The notes beneath the pieces are model-generated. The model was not told where the DNA came from and did not search any database. It was given only the letters and a program-made list of their open reading frames with translations. Of a stretch of DNA of 22,099 bases, positions 10,296 through 20,337 are shown piece by piece. The DNA is taken from contig NW_003120421.1 in the NCBI RefSeq assembly GCF_000003605.2, forward strand, positions 633,729 to 655,827, given 5' to 3'. Numbering within the stretch: position 1 is the stretch's first letter; every line of letters begins with the position of its first letter. This DNA is from Saccoglossus kowalevskii (Eukaryota; Hemichordata; Enteropneusta; Harrimaniidae). The translations under genes and the position numbers were made by a program.

Positions 10296-11298
10296 TCTAA
10301 CTCTGTCACATTTTTTTTTATTTTGTACGAAAACATTTCTACTAGACGCCAAAATAGTAAACTTAGATTCGCTGTTAAATAAGTAAAATCAAATATAAAA
10401 TCAAATAAAGTATTAGATGGACTGCAGAATAATATTGAGACATGAAAATATCAAAATGTTGTTATAGATTGTCTTTACATGAGCAGCTTGGAGCCAGCTA
10501 GTACAATTTATTCAAGACAATGTCATTTTATAGAAATGCGAGATTCTCCACTGTGTATAATTTTCAACAATTGAAAAATTCTTGCAGGAAAAGATGAGCA
10601 ATACGGTTATAATATTATAGTCATGTGATAATGGTTTACATACACCCTTTGGGCTATTTGACTGGTCACAAAAATAAAGATTTCTTTAAGGACTACATCA
10701 CTGGTAATAAATGATATGATACAAGGCTCCTTAACTTTTTGAAGACTTGCATTTGATCCTTAGCTTGTTATTGATTATCAACTCTATGATAACCCATTTA
10801 TAAATTCTAAATGATTCAGAATGAGTAAATACTTAGATCTAACATACGAGCAAAAATTTAAACTACTCTGAAGACAATATGGAATCAAACTTGTGTGTTC
10901 TATTCAATACGTTTGTATTTTATATTCTCAATTCAAACTTCACTACTAAAATGACCTATATTAGATGTGTATTTATTATAATGGTGGTTGGGTTGTTCAC
11001 AATTTTAAAATTTCTACTGTGAAATATTAAACATTTTCGATTTGATATTTTGTGAATGATTATGTGAATGTGAAAATTATTTTTTAGAGATTCTCTATCA
11101 CACTTTCCGTGGAATGGCACAGCTAAAATAAAATAATCTGCATGGCGACCCCGAATGGCGATGTAAGCTCTTAACACAATACTGCCATGACGTTTTTTCA
11201 TAGAACAACAAAATAATATAAGCATCGATCGGCGTGGACGGGGTTCAGACTCTCTGCACCTGTACACAATAAACTCGGTTATTAAGTATCTTTTGCGG
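10296..11298. other. A+T-rich non-coding DNA, no recognisable gene
   Basis: The longest open frame is 103 codons on the minus strand (10956-11267). Its product is basic and has no recognisable domain, signal peptide or membrane segment, and its length is within chance expectation. I see no repeats. Confidence 0.5.
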
Positions 11299-11387
11299 GG
11301 ATGCCCGGTGGTCGAAGACGTGCTGTGACGTGAAGATAATTAGGCACCGTACTCGAACTTCGGTTCGATTCGAGTCACGCACGCAGT
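11299..11387 (+). mobile_element. tRNA-derived SINE-like head
   Basis: A box A-like segment (GCCCGGTGGTCGAAGACG, from about 11303) is followed about 54 bases later by a strong box B, GGTTCGATTCG at 11362-11372. That spacing suits a tRNA with a long variable arm or a tRNA-derived SINE promoter. It is not an intact tRNA: the T-arm stem around TTCGATT does not pair well, and no acceptor stem closes it. A 7-base inverted repeat, ACTCGAA (11351-11357) with TTCGAGT (11369-11375), overlaps box B. The 3' body and tail of any SINE cannot be delimited. Confidence 0.4.
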
Positions 11388-11636
11388 AGATGTTAACTTC
11401 GATTTTACACAGCATTTACCCTTCCGTGTATTCGATGCTCAACAAAATAATATAATCGACTTCCATTCATTTTCACATAATTGTCCGCCCCAATAAATGA
11501 AACAGTACACACATGATGTTTGATCCCCGTCCCTGTCCCGTACGTATGGGCCAATCAATGATCTGCTGAAATCGCACCTATTTCATGTACGTATCATAGT
11601 AAATTACATAATTACATTCCATCACAAATGACCTGC

Positions 11637-11787
11637 TTAAAGCCGGGGAGTCGCCACCTGCGTATGCGTCATATTGCCACACCGTGTCATTGTTTACAAA
11701 CAAGCGTCTACCCATGAGCCTTTGCGTTTTAGCGTCGCTTGGGACTCAATTTCTGCGCATGCACAGGTGACGACCCTTCCACTTTAA
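11637..11787. mobile_element. Small MITE with terminal inverted repeats and TTAA flanks
   Basis: The element (11641-11783, 143 bases) is flanked by TTAA at 11637-11640 and 11784-11787, the target-site duplication expected of piggyBac- and Kolobok-type transposons. Its ends are inverted repeats. The left end reads AGCCGGGGAGTCGCCACC and continues TGCGTATGCG. The right end, reverse-complemented, reads AGTGGAAGGGTCGTCACC and continues TGTGCATGCG. They match at about 20 of 28 positions. There is no coding capacity, so it would need a transposase from elsewhere. It is more G+C-rich than its surroundings and includes an NRF1-like TGCGCATGCA at 11754-11763. Assignment to a superfamily rests on the TTAA alone. 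Confidence 0.75.
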
Positions 11788-12515
11788 CTCAATCAGTGAC
11801 CATGTATCCATATATATTGTCGATCTAGACATCGAATCCAGGGTTTTATTTGCTGCTGAAAAATGTTTCATTATTAAATAGTGAAAATATTCTTTTCCTA
11901 GTAAACGGGTATTGTTGAGAACACGGAAACCATTAAACGGGTAGTATTCGAGACTAAGAAAGAATACTTTTCCAGTAAATTCTGAAGGAAACCCATCTGC
12001 TACCGGAGGCTAGCAAACTGAACTAGTAGTAGAAGTATTTACAAGGTGTTACAATGTGTTTTCAACTTATTTTACTCAAATGTCAAGTTACCAATTTAAT
12101 TTAACTGTCTGTTCCTTGCTTGAGAAATTCCGTTAGTACATTCCATGGAAATTCTAAGAAATTACTTTTGTAGTAATCATAAAAATAAATCTTCATAATA
12201 AGAGAAAAATCTAATTTGTCAATTTATTACAAGATTCCAGCTTGTTAACCCTCTTTTCATGGAGCTTGTTTCTCAGTTGGAAATCCGCGACGACTTTGAT
12301 TGGATTTTACGTGAAGTAATAAATTGTAATTATGTAAATGAAGTCATTTTCAAATCTGTTTTGGATTATGATATTCATTTCTAGTGTTATGTTCTGTTAC
12401 CGTAAATCACGTCACTTAAATTAGAAAAAAACGAGCACACAATATATTGCGCCGAATCCATTTTCCATAAGATTTCTTGATAAATTTGTCTTAAATTAAA
12501 ATAAAAAGTGTTAAA

Positions 12516-12545
12516 GGTCAGTGGTTGTGTGCGCGTTCGAATTCC
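12516..12545 (+). mobile_element. Possible deleted tRNA-like remnant
   Basis: A box A-like GGTCAGTGGTT (12516-12526) is followed closely by a box B-like GCGTTCGAATTCC (12533-12545). In a tRNA these would be more than 40 bases apart, so this would have to be a tRNA-derived sequence with an internal deletion. The match is short and may be chance. Confidence 0.18.
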
Positions 12546-13839
12546 GTGTTAACAAAGAAACAAAACCTGTGTTTCACACAGATTGTATACGTAACGAATG
12601 AGACACGGCGCAGTGCCTGGCCACCCTTTAAATTGTAACTCAAAATCCTAATCTGGGCCCAATATTCACATTTATTTTTGAAATATAAACTGCAATCGAC
12701 GATAGGTAACCAGCGACTTAATCTGATTAGTCAATCATTTGTGGTCTATGGTTGCATGGTTATAGGCACGTCCAGCATAACGGCTTCTCTCGATTTGAAT
12801 GAAACACGATATAATTATGCAAAATGAAGTTACACTTGTGCGAAAAACAGTATACATATGTGAGTATATGCAAAATAGACCTAGAAATGTTTCTTTACAT
12901 ATTCGGTGTACTTTATCTAAAAATATGTGAGCCGTGAAGAAGAATATTTAAGATCCATAAACTGTTTTTTTCACTCAGGCTGCTTCAATAATTGATGAAA
13001 AATAATCAGAATACAATAATCCATCCCAATTTGTCAATGCTTGGCGTAATATATTATCCTTAATCCGATAATCTGAAAGCTTTATCAGAATATCTAGATT
13101 TACGATATCAATTATTAAATGGCATGATAATAAATTTTATGTTTTTATCCCAAGATTATTGAAATGTCAGCTGTATCATTTATTTTCTTATTTTATTATT
13201 TTTCAAGTGATGATAAATTACTTTTTAAACTGATAGTGAATCTAATACGGATTAGAGTTCCTCTATTGTTGTGTTGCTGTCTTAGTTGTTACTACATTGT
13301 GTTTTTTATTTAAAGATCCTGTGGATCTAAGCATGGTAAGGTAGTTTGCATCTTTAACTCACATTATATGGGGTTTTATTAAAAAGTCTTTTTCGATGAG
13401 TTTGTTAACATTTTTGCTAAATTATGGTAAATTAAGATGCATTTGTTAAATGGTGTGTATTTCAAGAAGGTTTACAGAAACGAGTACTGCAACACGTGTT
13501 CCAGAAATCATGCAAAAAATAGTAAAAAGAAGTCAGTCATCAGTCAGGATAAAACAGAAATGAAATTTTACTGATTCGGACACTGGAGTGGATGACAATG
13601 GTCCATCTTGGGCTGGGTAACGAAACAATTATATGTCCACGGTCTGTATGTACATGTTTTGTAATCCCTTTTTGAGACTGTCCAATCAGCGCGTAAAATT
13701 TCTATTTAAATTGTGTTGATGCGCCCTCTATAAGCAGCATTGAGAAATATATTTGTACGAACATACGGTTGTATGCTTCGGGTTATCGGAATAATCTGAA
13801 AAATGTTTATCTTGTTTTGAAACCAAAGATTGTGGACAA

Positions 13840-13926
13840 CGCATGCGCATATGCATGTTTCCTTTTCATCCTTGATGACAAATCAGAGCATCTCATTTAC
13901 ATATTATTATACTGCATTGTGGGATA
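13840..13926. promoter_or_regulatory. Motif cluster: NRF1-like site and CCCACAATGC-type site
   Basis: CGCATGCGCA at 13840-13849 matches the core of the NRF1 consensus. GCATTGTGGGATA at 13914-13926, read on the minus strand, gives TCCCACAATGC, similar to ZNF143-type promoter elements. An octamer-like ATTTACAT lies between them. The cluster could mark a promoter or lie inside an old mobile element, and no transcript start or gene is visible to decide. Confidence 0.2.
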
Positions 13927-14464
13927 GTATGTTTTCTGCTGTTTTGGTTGACCATTACAAAATCTGGAAGAGAAGACGGTAAAAAAACTTGTGTAAATTA
14001 TTTTATCCCTCATTTAATTTTAAGCAAGGATCTTTTAGGATGACCATATTGTTATTATTATTATTTTGCTTGTTGTTTTTCTCTATTGAATGTATGTTGT
14101 TAGTCACGGTAAATTTTGTGTTTTTCTACAATTTTTTTTTTGCCCAGATTTCTACGACTTCCCCGAATTTTCAATGATTAACCTTTGACCGTGATTAATG
14201 TGTCAAGGGTATGCATAATGAGCAACATTCCGAAAGTTCATGGTGAAAAACAGAGATACATGATTAATTTTCGCCTGAAGGGTTCCACCTATTACAGGAA
14301 CATAGACTGACATTACGGAAGTAAGCTCGGATGATCTCGCGTTTGGAAGACAGACAGACAGGAAATGAAAGTCTGTTATTGGAATGGCTAATGGAATAGA
14401 CAACAGGAAGTTCAGTATTTTTATGTATTGTATACTACTTTATTTTTACCTGGATTTTAGTTTC

Positions 14465-14490
14465 ATTAAAGGCTGTGAAAAAAAAAAAAA
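14465..14490 (+). other. ATTAAA followed by A13 tract, possible retroposon tail
   Basis: A polyadenylation-signal variant ATTAAA at about 14465-14470 lies a few bases before a run of 13 A residues (14478-14490). This resembles the tail of a retroposed transcript. I find no upstream body that I recognise and no convincing target-site duplication, so a simple poly-A tract is just as likely. Confidence 0.2.
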
Positions 14491-15464
14491 TACTATCTAA
14501 TGAAAATACTTTTATCATGTTATTTTAATGTGTGGTAAGTAATACAAGCCAACTATAATAGCAGTTTCAGTGACAATTAATTACATGTACAACTAACACA
14601 GTATTCAAGTAATTTCTTTTAGAAATTTGTTGTGGAATTTAATGTCTGGGATGTTAAAATATTATCTTGTCAAATAAATCGCATCAAATGAATAAGCTAT
14701 ATGAAATACGAAGTTACAACTGAACACTGAACGTTTTTTGTAGTCACTTAAATAGTTAAACTTCATACTACAGTTTATACTATAGTGTGTACTAAACTAC
14801 CATGGTTTTTATTGGAATAGGCAACCTTAATGACATCTTAGAACGCAGTGGACGTTATTTTCGGGAGTGGGCATCCGGGCATTTTCACCGCCTGGCAACC
14901 ATCACAGGAGAAATCAAATTTTCAGAAAACTGTACTTTGGGCTCGTTGTTGAGACTCTCTTGAACAGTTTCACAGGATTGCCTCTGAGTTGAGTTTGTGC
15001 TGTTTCCTTGACTTTATCTATATTTTTAGCTATTTAGCTCGCACCGACCCCATAGAAATACATGGCAAGTTACATTGACATTACAGGTCGGCGTCATCTC
15101 TACAGTGCGTCATGAGACGACACAAATGAAGCTCCGCCTTCGAAAAGTATAAACTTTCTAGTAATGTATTTTGTCTCGCGATTATGTAGCAATGTGCATG
15201 AGATCTGCATCACACCACTTGCACATCTTCATATGAGAAATTCTTGTTTGTATATCTATCACTATATCTCTAGTTACAACATGTCATTATTACCTTGCTA
15301 CGATAAGCAACCGTGAGCTGGGTATATACACCCCCCCCCCTGTAGGAAATGCAAATGATGTTGCAATATTTTTAAATATAGAAAGATTTAAAAACAAAGT
15401 GTATATCAACAAAGTTACATTTATGTGGCTGGATCGGAAAGATAACCTGGATATGCGATCATAC
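14491..15464. other. Non-coding DNA, no recognisable gene
   Basis: I recognise no gene or family repeat. A run of ten C residues lies at 15331-15340. Confidence 0.5.
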
Positions 15465-15491
15465 CATAGACCCTCTACTGGAGGGTCTGTG
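15465..15491. repeat. Short hairpin, AGACCCTC / GAGGGTCT
   Basis: The arms CATAGACCCTC (15465-15475) and GAGGGTCTGTG (15481-15491) pair with one mismatch around the 5-base loop TACTG. Both are followed outward by GATCAT-like sequence (15457-15462 and 15491-15496). From memory, hairpins of this CTCTACTGGAGGG kind recur in marine invertebrate genomes as part of small mobile elements. That is recall, not a search. Confidence 0.5.
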
Positions 15492-15497
15492 ATCATA

Positions 15498-16539
15498 CAG
15501 AACGTCCGTCAATGCTCCCGTCACGCTGTATTAACACCGTCTTGGATATAATATTATTACATTGATATCCTCGTCAAATATGTCTGAAATATCCATAAAA
15601 CCCAAACATTGTAACCGTTTCACTGCCATTGTGCTACAGTCTCCTGTTTCATTGTGTACAATTAATTTTAAATTTAAAGACAATTTGACAACCTTTGCAG
15701 GCAAATTCGATAAGACATATTGTTGCTGTGAAAATAAGTTAAATGTGAATTTGACGCCAGGAATATGGCGAAATGTTGTGACAGCAAGTTTCAGTCATTG
15801 TACGTCCTGAAATGTTGTCTTTGATAAATCACCACCAAGCAATTCCGCAGTGTTTTGCATTATACAACCTACAATCACGGTAAATGAGCCGCAGCTAAGA
15901 AAACACATAAAGGGCGCCCTCGAATGGCAGAATATGGCAACAAATGTTGTAGCATTTGCCGCCCTATGTCAATTACATCTCCTTAGACGGCCAGTAATGA
16001 CTTAATCAAAACACTTATAAGACTTAGAAGCAAAATGGCGGAAAAGATTTTATAACTATGCTTCATTTTGTGGCAGCTCTTCATTATAGTATCATGTAGT
16101 ACGTTTGATGGCCACTTCTTGGCAGACTGTCTGTCTCCATGTTTCACTTGAAAGGCTGCTATACGAGTGATTGGGCTCGTTCCGATCACTAAACTCCTCT
16201 ACGCCGAACACACACTGCTTCATTTAACTCTGATATATTTCGGCACCAGTGTTATTCGGCAGTAGTTGTGTTTTTTTAGTCTGCGTGCCATATATACTTG
16301 AATGACGCGTACAAACGAAGCGTTTAAAATTATGCGACGGTAGAGAGAAGAAAGTGTTTTTGTAATGAAATGGATATCAGTTTTGGATATGAAGCATGTT
16401 TCCTGGATGTGCGTCATTAAGAAACTAATACCGATTTTTCAGTTTGGCTTGTAACTTTTTCCCACTTCTTGATGTACTGTGTCTAGACTTGTGTCTGAAC
16501 TTGCGTCTATTGGTGAAATGATGTTTAACCACTGGAAGC
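15498..16539. other. Non-coding DNA, no recognisable gene
   Basis: An 82-codon plus-strand open frame (15562-15810) encodes a Cys-containing product (three adjacent Cys near residue 54) that matches nothing I know, and its length is unremarkable. Short minus-strand frames at 15983-16189 and 16220-16417 are likewise uninformative. I see no repeat. Confidence 0.45.
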
Positions 16540-16760
16540 GACATGTTCGTATTTCGCAGTGAGTGCTCACGGTGAGAGATCAATCATTTGAATATCAACG
16601 TTCGTGATATATTAACAACCTTGCCCGAGACGTCGCATACGTTCGTGTGACTAGCAGCGTTTTCAATTTTGACGTTCTGTGTATTACGTGGATATACCGT
16701 CAAAAAATGCCTAGAACCGCGACACCACGACTAATTTCGAACGTGCGCGGCCGCTTCTAA
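16540..16760. other. CpG-rich block
   Basis: I count about 23 CpG dinucleotides in 220 bases of only moderate G+C content, roughly twice the number expected from base composition. The window around it is A+T-rich with sparse CpG. The block ends in GCGCGGCCGC (16745-16754), a very rare string in such DNA. Possible readings are an unmethylated regulatory region or promoter, or a recently inserted CpG-rich element. No exon or start site is visible. Confidence 0.4.
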
Positions 16761-18675
16761 GTTGTTTTCTACGTAACACTAAGCCACTGATTAAACCCGA
16801 GCTGTTTATCAGTGGTCTCAATCTACGGCTATAGGTGATACAAACACGGTACAATCTCTACCTATACCTATTTCTTTCTAGCGGAACGCCGTTGAATTAA
16901 TTTCATTACGGGGTAAACCGATGTTAGTTTATTATTATTAATGTGGAAGGCTAAAGTCTCTGTACGATGACGTAAATAGCACAAAATAATCGAGGCGGCG
17001 ATGACAATCTTACAGTGACGAAACAACACATGATTAGAAAACCTCCTTATTAAAAAAAAATAAGAAGGGACTACCGTACGAACATGTGAAAAAGAATTGC
17101 TAGAGCCCCCCCCCCCCACCAATACACACATTTTACTGAGCGCGATGGTTCCCGTTTTTAATAATCCGTGCTCTACATACAGGTATCAGTGCTATTTAGC
17201 TAATCCTGTGTTCATACAAATGACAGTTCAGGATATTCGCACATGATCCTCTTATTGTAAGTACTAATCCTCAATTGATCAGTTTTTTTTAATCCGGGAT
17301 ATTAAAATTTGAGTAATATTGATTGCAAATAAAAATCATTATCCGTTTTTTTTACATAATAACCTGTAATATTAATCCTTCAAATCCTTCAAAATATTGA
17401 GTACTTCTTTCAAAAATAATTAAATAATTTCGGAATTCCTGAAAATATTCGAGAAAACGATTTTCTATTATATCATTTAAATTATTAATTTGACAAGGAA
17501 ACAAATATTTATACCAAATACATTTTGCCAATTTTATGGCAGGGAAGAAAATACTGACAATTTGATTTAAAAAATTCTGCTGTAAAAATGTTGTTTTTTC
17601 GTGTATTTTTCGTATAATGCGTATACTTACGCGTACTATCAGACATTATAAATAAACTATATTGGGTCATATAAATAATATAATTAACCACTTTTTTGTG
17701 AGTCTTTTTCAGTTTCACTGTATCTTCAACGAAAGATAATTTACCTTTTTCTGAAAGTTTAAAAATTGTTTTTAGAAAGCTATATGGAAGATTTAATTAA
17801 TAAATTTACAAAAATCTGCTACAATGTTTTTAAATTCACGATATCGACGAATTTTGCTTCACAGTCATGCAGAAATTGCGAACTATTCATGAAGAAGTAC
17901 TTTAAAGCATAAACAATAGCCTGCTGCAGATGCCATTATCCTCTTGAAAACAACAAAGCGTGTTAATTACATCAGGTATCTCAGCCAGCTTACGCTGTGT
18001 TCGTGAACACCGTGAAAAGTAATCGTCCTTGACAAATATTGTCATAAAATGTTCCCATTTCTCTCATCACATGTTAAAATTTGCATGACGGGCTAATTCA
18101 TAATGGTTTTTATGTATCAGTATAGTGCTACTTTATCGCGATATTTCAAGTAGCATTGCTACGTTGTTACATGTCTTCGTTAATGGACAAATTAACGTAC
18201 AACAGCAAAGAACACTTTAAAGACAATGCCTGCGTCTGTCAAGTGCGTTATGGTTGTTAAATATTTATACAGAGTACCGAGATGTCATTGATGATTCTTT
18301 CAGTGTTGTTGTAGTGACAGTAATTTGATACGAGTTTTTCCATTTGCCAGCTATTCTTACTCGTATGCATTTCAAGAAGCCGTATCTGGTGCTAAGCGGA
18401 CAGCGTACTGTATTAACAATATCCAGTCAAATTACAATTTAAAAAAAATATATTATTAACTATTATTATCATTATTCACTTACTGAGAACAACTTTATAC
18501 TTAAAGTTCGAAGTACCCGTTCATATGTTAATAAACCTGTGACGTAAATGGTTGACGAGATCTCATTCTCTGTCGTCATAGCGACGACTTTCCTCCAGAT
18601 CTAAGTAACCACGGTATTTGGAAAAGTGGATACATTGTTGGGATCCAATGGAAAAATATTGGAATGGCAACAAAA
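16761..18675. other. Very A+T-rich non-coding DNA
   Basis: I recognise no gene. A run of 12 C residues lies at 17106-17117. From about 17270 to 17830 the sequence is extremely A+T-rich. A weak 7-base hairpin CCACTGA / TCAGTGG lies at 16784-16815. A stem-loop GTCGTC-ATAGC-GACGAC occurs near 18573-18589, just after GACGAGATCTCATTCTC, which may be another remnant of the satellite-related sequence downstream. Confidence 0.5.
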
Positions 18676-19627
18676 TCTCGTGGCTCTGTCGCTTTTTAAC
18701 GATATCTCGGCAGCCATTTTTATGTCCTTCCGATTGGTGATTTCACTAGCTCTATCGTTCTTAACTATGTCTCGATAGCCATTATTACGTCTCTCCGATT
18801 GGTGATTTCACCAGCTTTCTCGTTTTCAACGATATCTCGGCGGCCATGATTATGTCTCTCCGATTGGTGGTGATTTCACTAGCTCTCACGTTCTCAACGA
18901 TATCTCAGCAGCCATGATTATGTCTCACCGATTGATGATTTCACTAGCTCTCTCGTTCTCAACGATATCTCGGAAGCCATGATTATGTCTCACCGATTGG
19001 TGATTTCACTAGCTCTCTCGTTCTCAACGATATCTCGGCGGCCATGATTATGTCTCACCGATTGGTGATTTCACTAGCTCTCTCGTTCTCAACGATATCT
19101 CGGCGGCCATGATTACGTCTCAACGATTGGTGATTTCACTAGCTCTCTCGTTCACAACGATATCTCGGAAGCCATGATTATGTCTCTCCGATTGGTGATT
19201 TCGCTAGCTCTCTCGTTCTCAACGATATCTCGGCGGCCATGATTATGTCTCTCCGATTGGTGATTTCGCTAGCTCTCTCGTTCACAACGATATCTCGGCA
19301 GCCATGATTATGTCTCTCCGATTGGTGATTTCACTAGCTCTCTCGTTCACAACGATATCTCGGCGGCCATGATTACGTCTCTACGATTGTTGATTTCACT
19401 AGCTCTCTCGTTCTCAATGATATCTCGGAAGCCATGATTATGTCTCTCTGATTGGTGATTTCACTAGCTCTCTCGTTCTCAACGATATCTCGGCAGCCAT
19501 GATTATGTCTCACCGATTGGTGATTTCACTAGCTCTCTCGTTCCAACGATATCTCGGCAGCCATGATTATGTCTCTCCGATTGGTGATTTCACTAGCTCT
19601 CGTTCTCAACGATATCTCGGCGGCCAT
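18676..19627 (+). repeat. 65-bp satellite-like tandem array, about 14.5 copies
   Basis: The unit runs CGATTGGTGATTTCACTAGC, then TCTCTCGTTCTC, AACGATATCTCGGCGGCC and ATGATTATGTCTC. CGATTGG-type anchors occur at 18731, 18796, 18861, 18929, 18994, 19059, 19124, 19189, 19254, 19319, 19384, 19449, 19514 and 19578. Spacing is 65 bases except for one 68 (a duplicated GGT after 18861) and one 64. The first two units are the most diverged. The right edge is abrupt, ending at GGCCAT. Twelve of 14 units keep ATTGG, a CCAAT box on the minus strand. There is no coding sense, as the period is not a multiple of three and frames are interrupted. Confidence 0.97.
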
Positions 19628-20224
19628 ACGCGTCGAAAATATATTATTTATATATAGTACAAGTTATTTTGTATAACACAATTTTTGATTGATAAGAAAT
19701 TAATCTCATTGTATTCTGAAAGAATCTGACGTCATTTATGACGTATGTTTCGGTGTGATTTAATATAATCCAGGCGAAACATTTTTAATCTTATGTATTT
19801 CCACAATATCACATAGCGCCTGTCGTTACCCATATTTAATCTCTGATGTCATCGATGCAGATTCTGAAGAAAAAAAAACGTTTATCATGGAATGTACCAA
19901 TCTCATTAAAAATAGTACTTTACGAGCGTTTTGTGTCATCTAAATTTTGACGGAGAGAAGATCTTGTTCACGTGAGTAGAAATTACTCAACCAATCGGGG
20001 AACATTTTACTTCTAGAATATACCACCATCATACTGCACACACACGGCGCGAACATTGTTGTTTGAAACGCGCATGCTGAGTGGATCTTCGAAATTGTGA
20101 GGTTTGAGTGACACTCCAATCAGTCAGATCTATCTGCGGGTACAGTAAAAGTGTATCATTTATATGTGTGTATAAAGCGCGATAGGATATAATATTTGAG
20201 GGGATAAACAAGTCAAGTGGTTAT
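19628..20224. other. Non-coding DNA, no recognisable gene
   Basis: I see no gene. A perfect TGACGTCA palindrome at 19727-19734 is followed closely by a TGACGTAT half-match at about 19739. An isolated CCAATCGGGG lies near 19991. Confidence 0.5.
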
Positions 20225-20337
20225 CTCGCTGTTAACGAGATCTCGGCGTCCATTTCCCAGCATACACTTAGATATCTTTAAAGCACATGAAATTAAACCA
20301 GTCATGATTATGTCGCTCCCATGGGTCATTTCACTTG
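20225..20337 (+). repeat. Diverged 65-bp unit split by a 49-bp insertion
   Basis: Positions 20225-20253 (CTCGCTGTTAACGAGATC, TCGGCGTCCAT) match the CTCGTTCTCAACGA...GGCCAT half of the array unit. Positions 20303-20337 (CATGATTATGTCGCTCCC, then GGTCATTTCACTTG) match the half that follows it in the array. The halves are in correct order and orientation, but 49 unrelated bases lie between them, with CAT at both junctions. This dispersed copy keeps the palindrome CGAGATCTCG, whereas the array has CGATATCTCG. Confidence 0.75.

Larger units (their letters stand above)
11788..14464. other. Non-coding DNA, no recognisable gene
   Basis: I can support no gene across this 2.7-kb stretch. It is A+T-rich with scattered TTATTATT-type runs (for example 14051-14064). 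A 62-codon open frame at 13989-14177 is a low-complexity Leu/Phe product of T-rich DNA. Two small items, at 12516-12545 and 13840-13926, are listed separately. Confidence 0.5.

Noticed and set aside
10956..11267. 103-codon minus-strand open frame as a gene
   Set aside because: It has no domain, signal peptide or membrane pattern, and its length is within chance expectation.
11299..11387. Functional tRNA gene
   Set aside because: Box B is good, but the T-arm and acceptor stems do not pair, so it is at most a tRNA-derived element.
14465..14490. Processed retrocopy with poly-A tail
   Set aside because: Only a signal variant and an A13 tract are present. No gene-like body or target-site duplication is visible upstream.
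15331..15340. C10 run (and C12 at 17106-17117) as quadruplex-forming or i-motif elements
   Set aside because: Single uninterrupted C runs without further C or G tracts nearby do not support a defined structure. They are simple homopolymers.
15562..15810. 82-codon open frame with a Cys triplet
   Set aside because: It looks mildly protein-like but has no identifiable family or supporting splice or promoter signals.
17994..18015. GTGTTC-GT-GAACAC palindrome as a nuclear-receptor site
   Set aside because: The half-site spacing of two bases does not fit the usual three-base spacer, and nothing else supports it.
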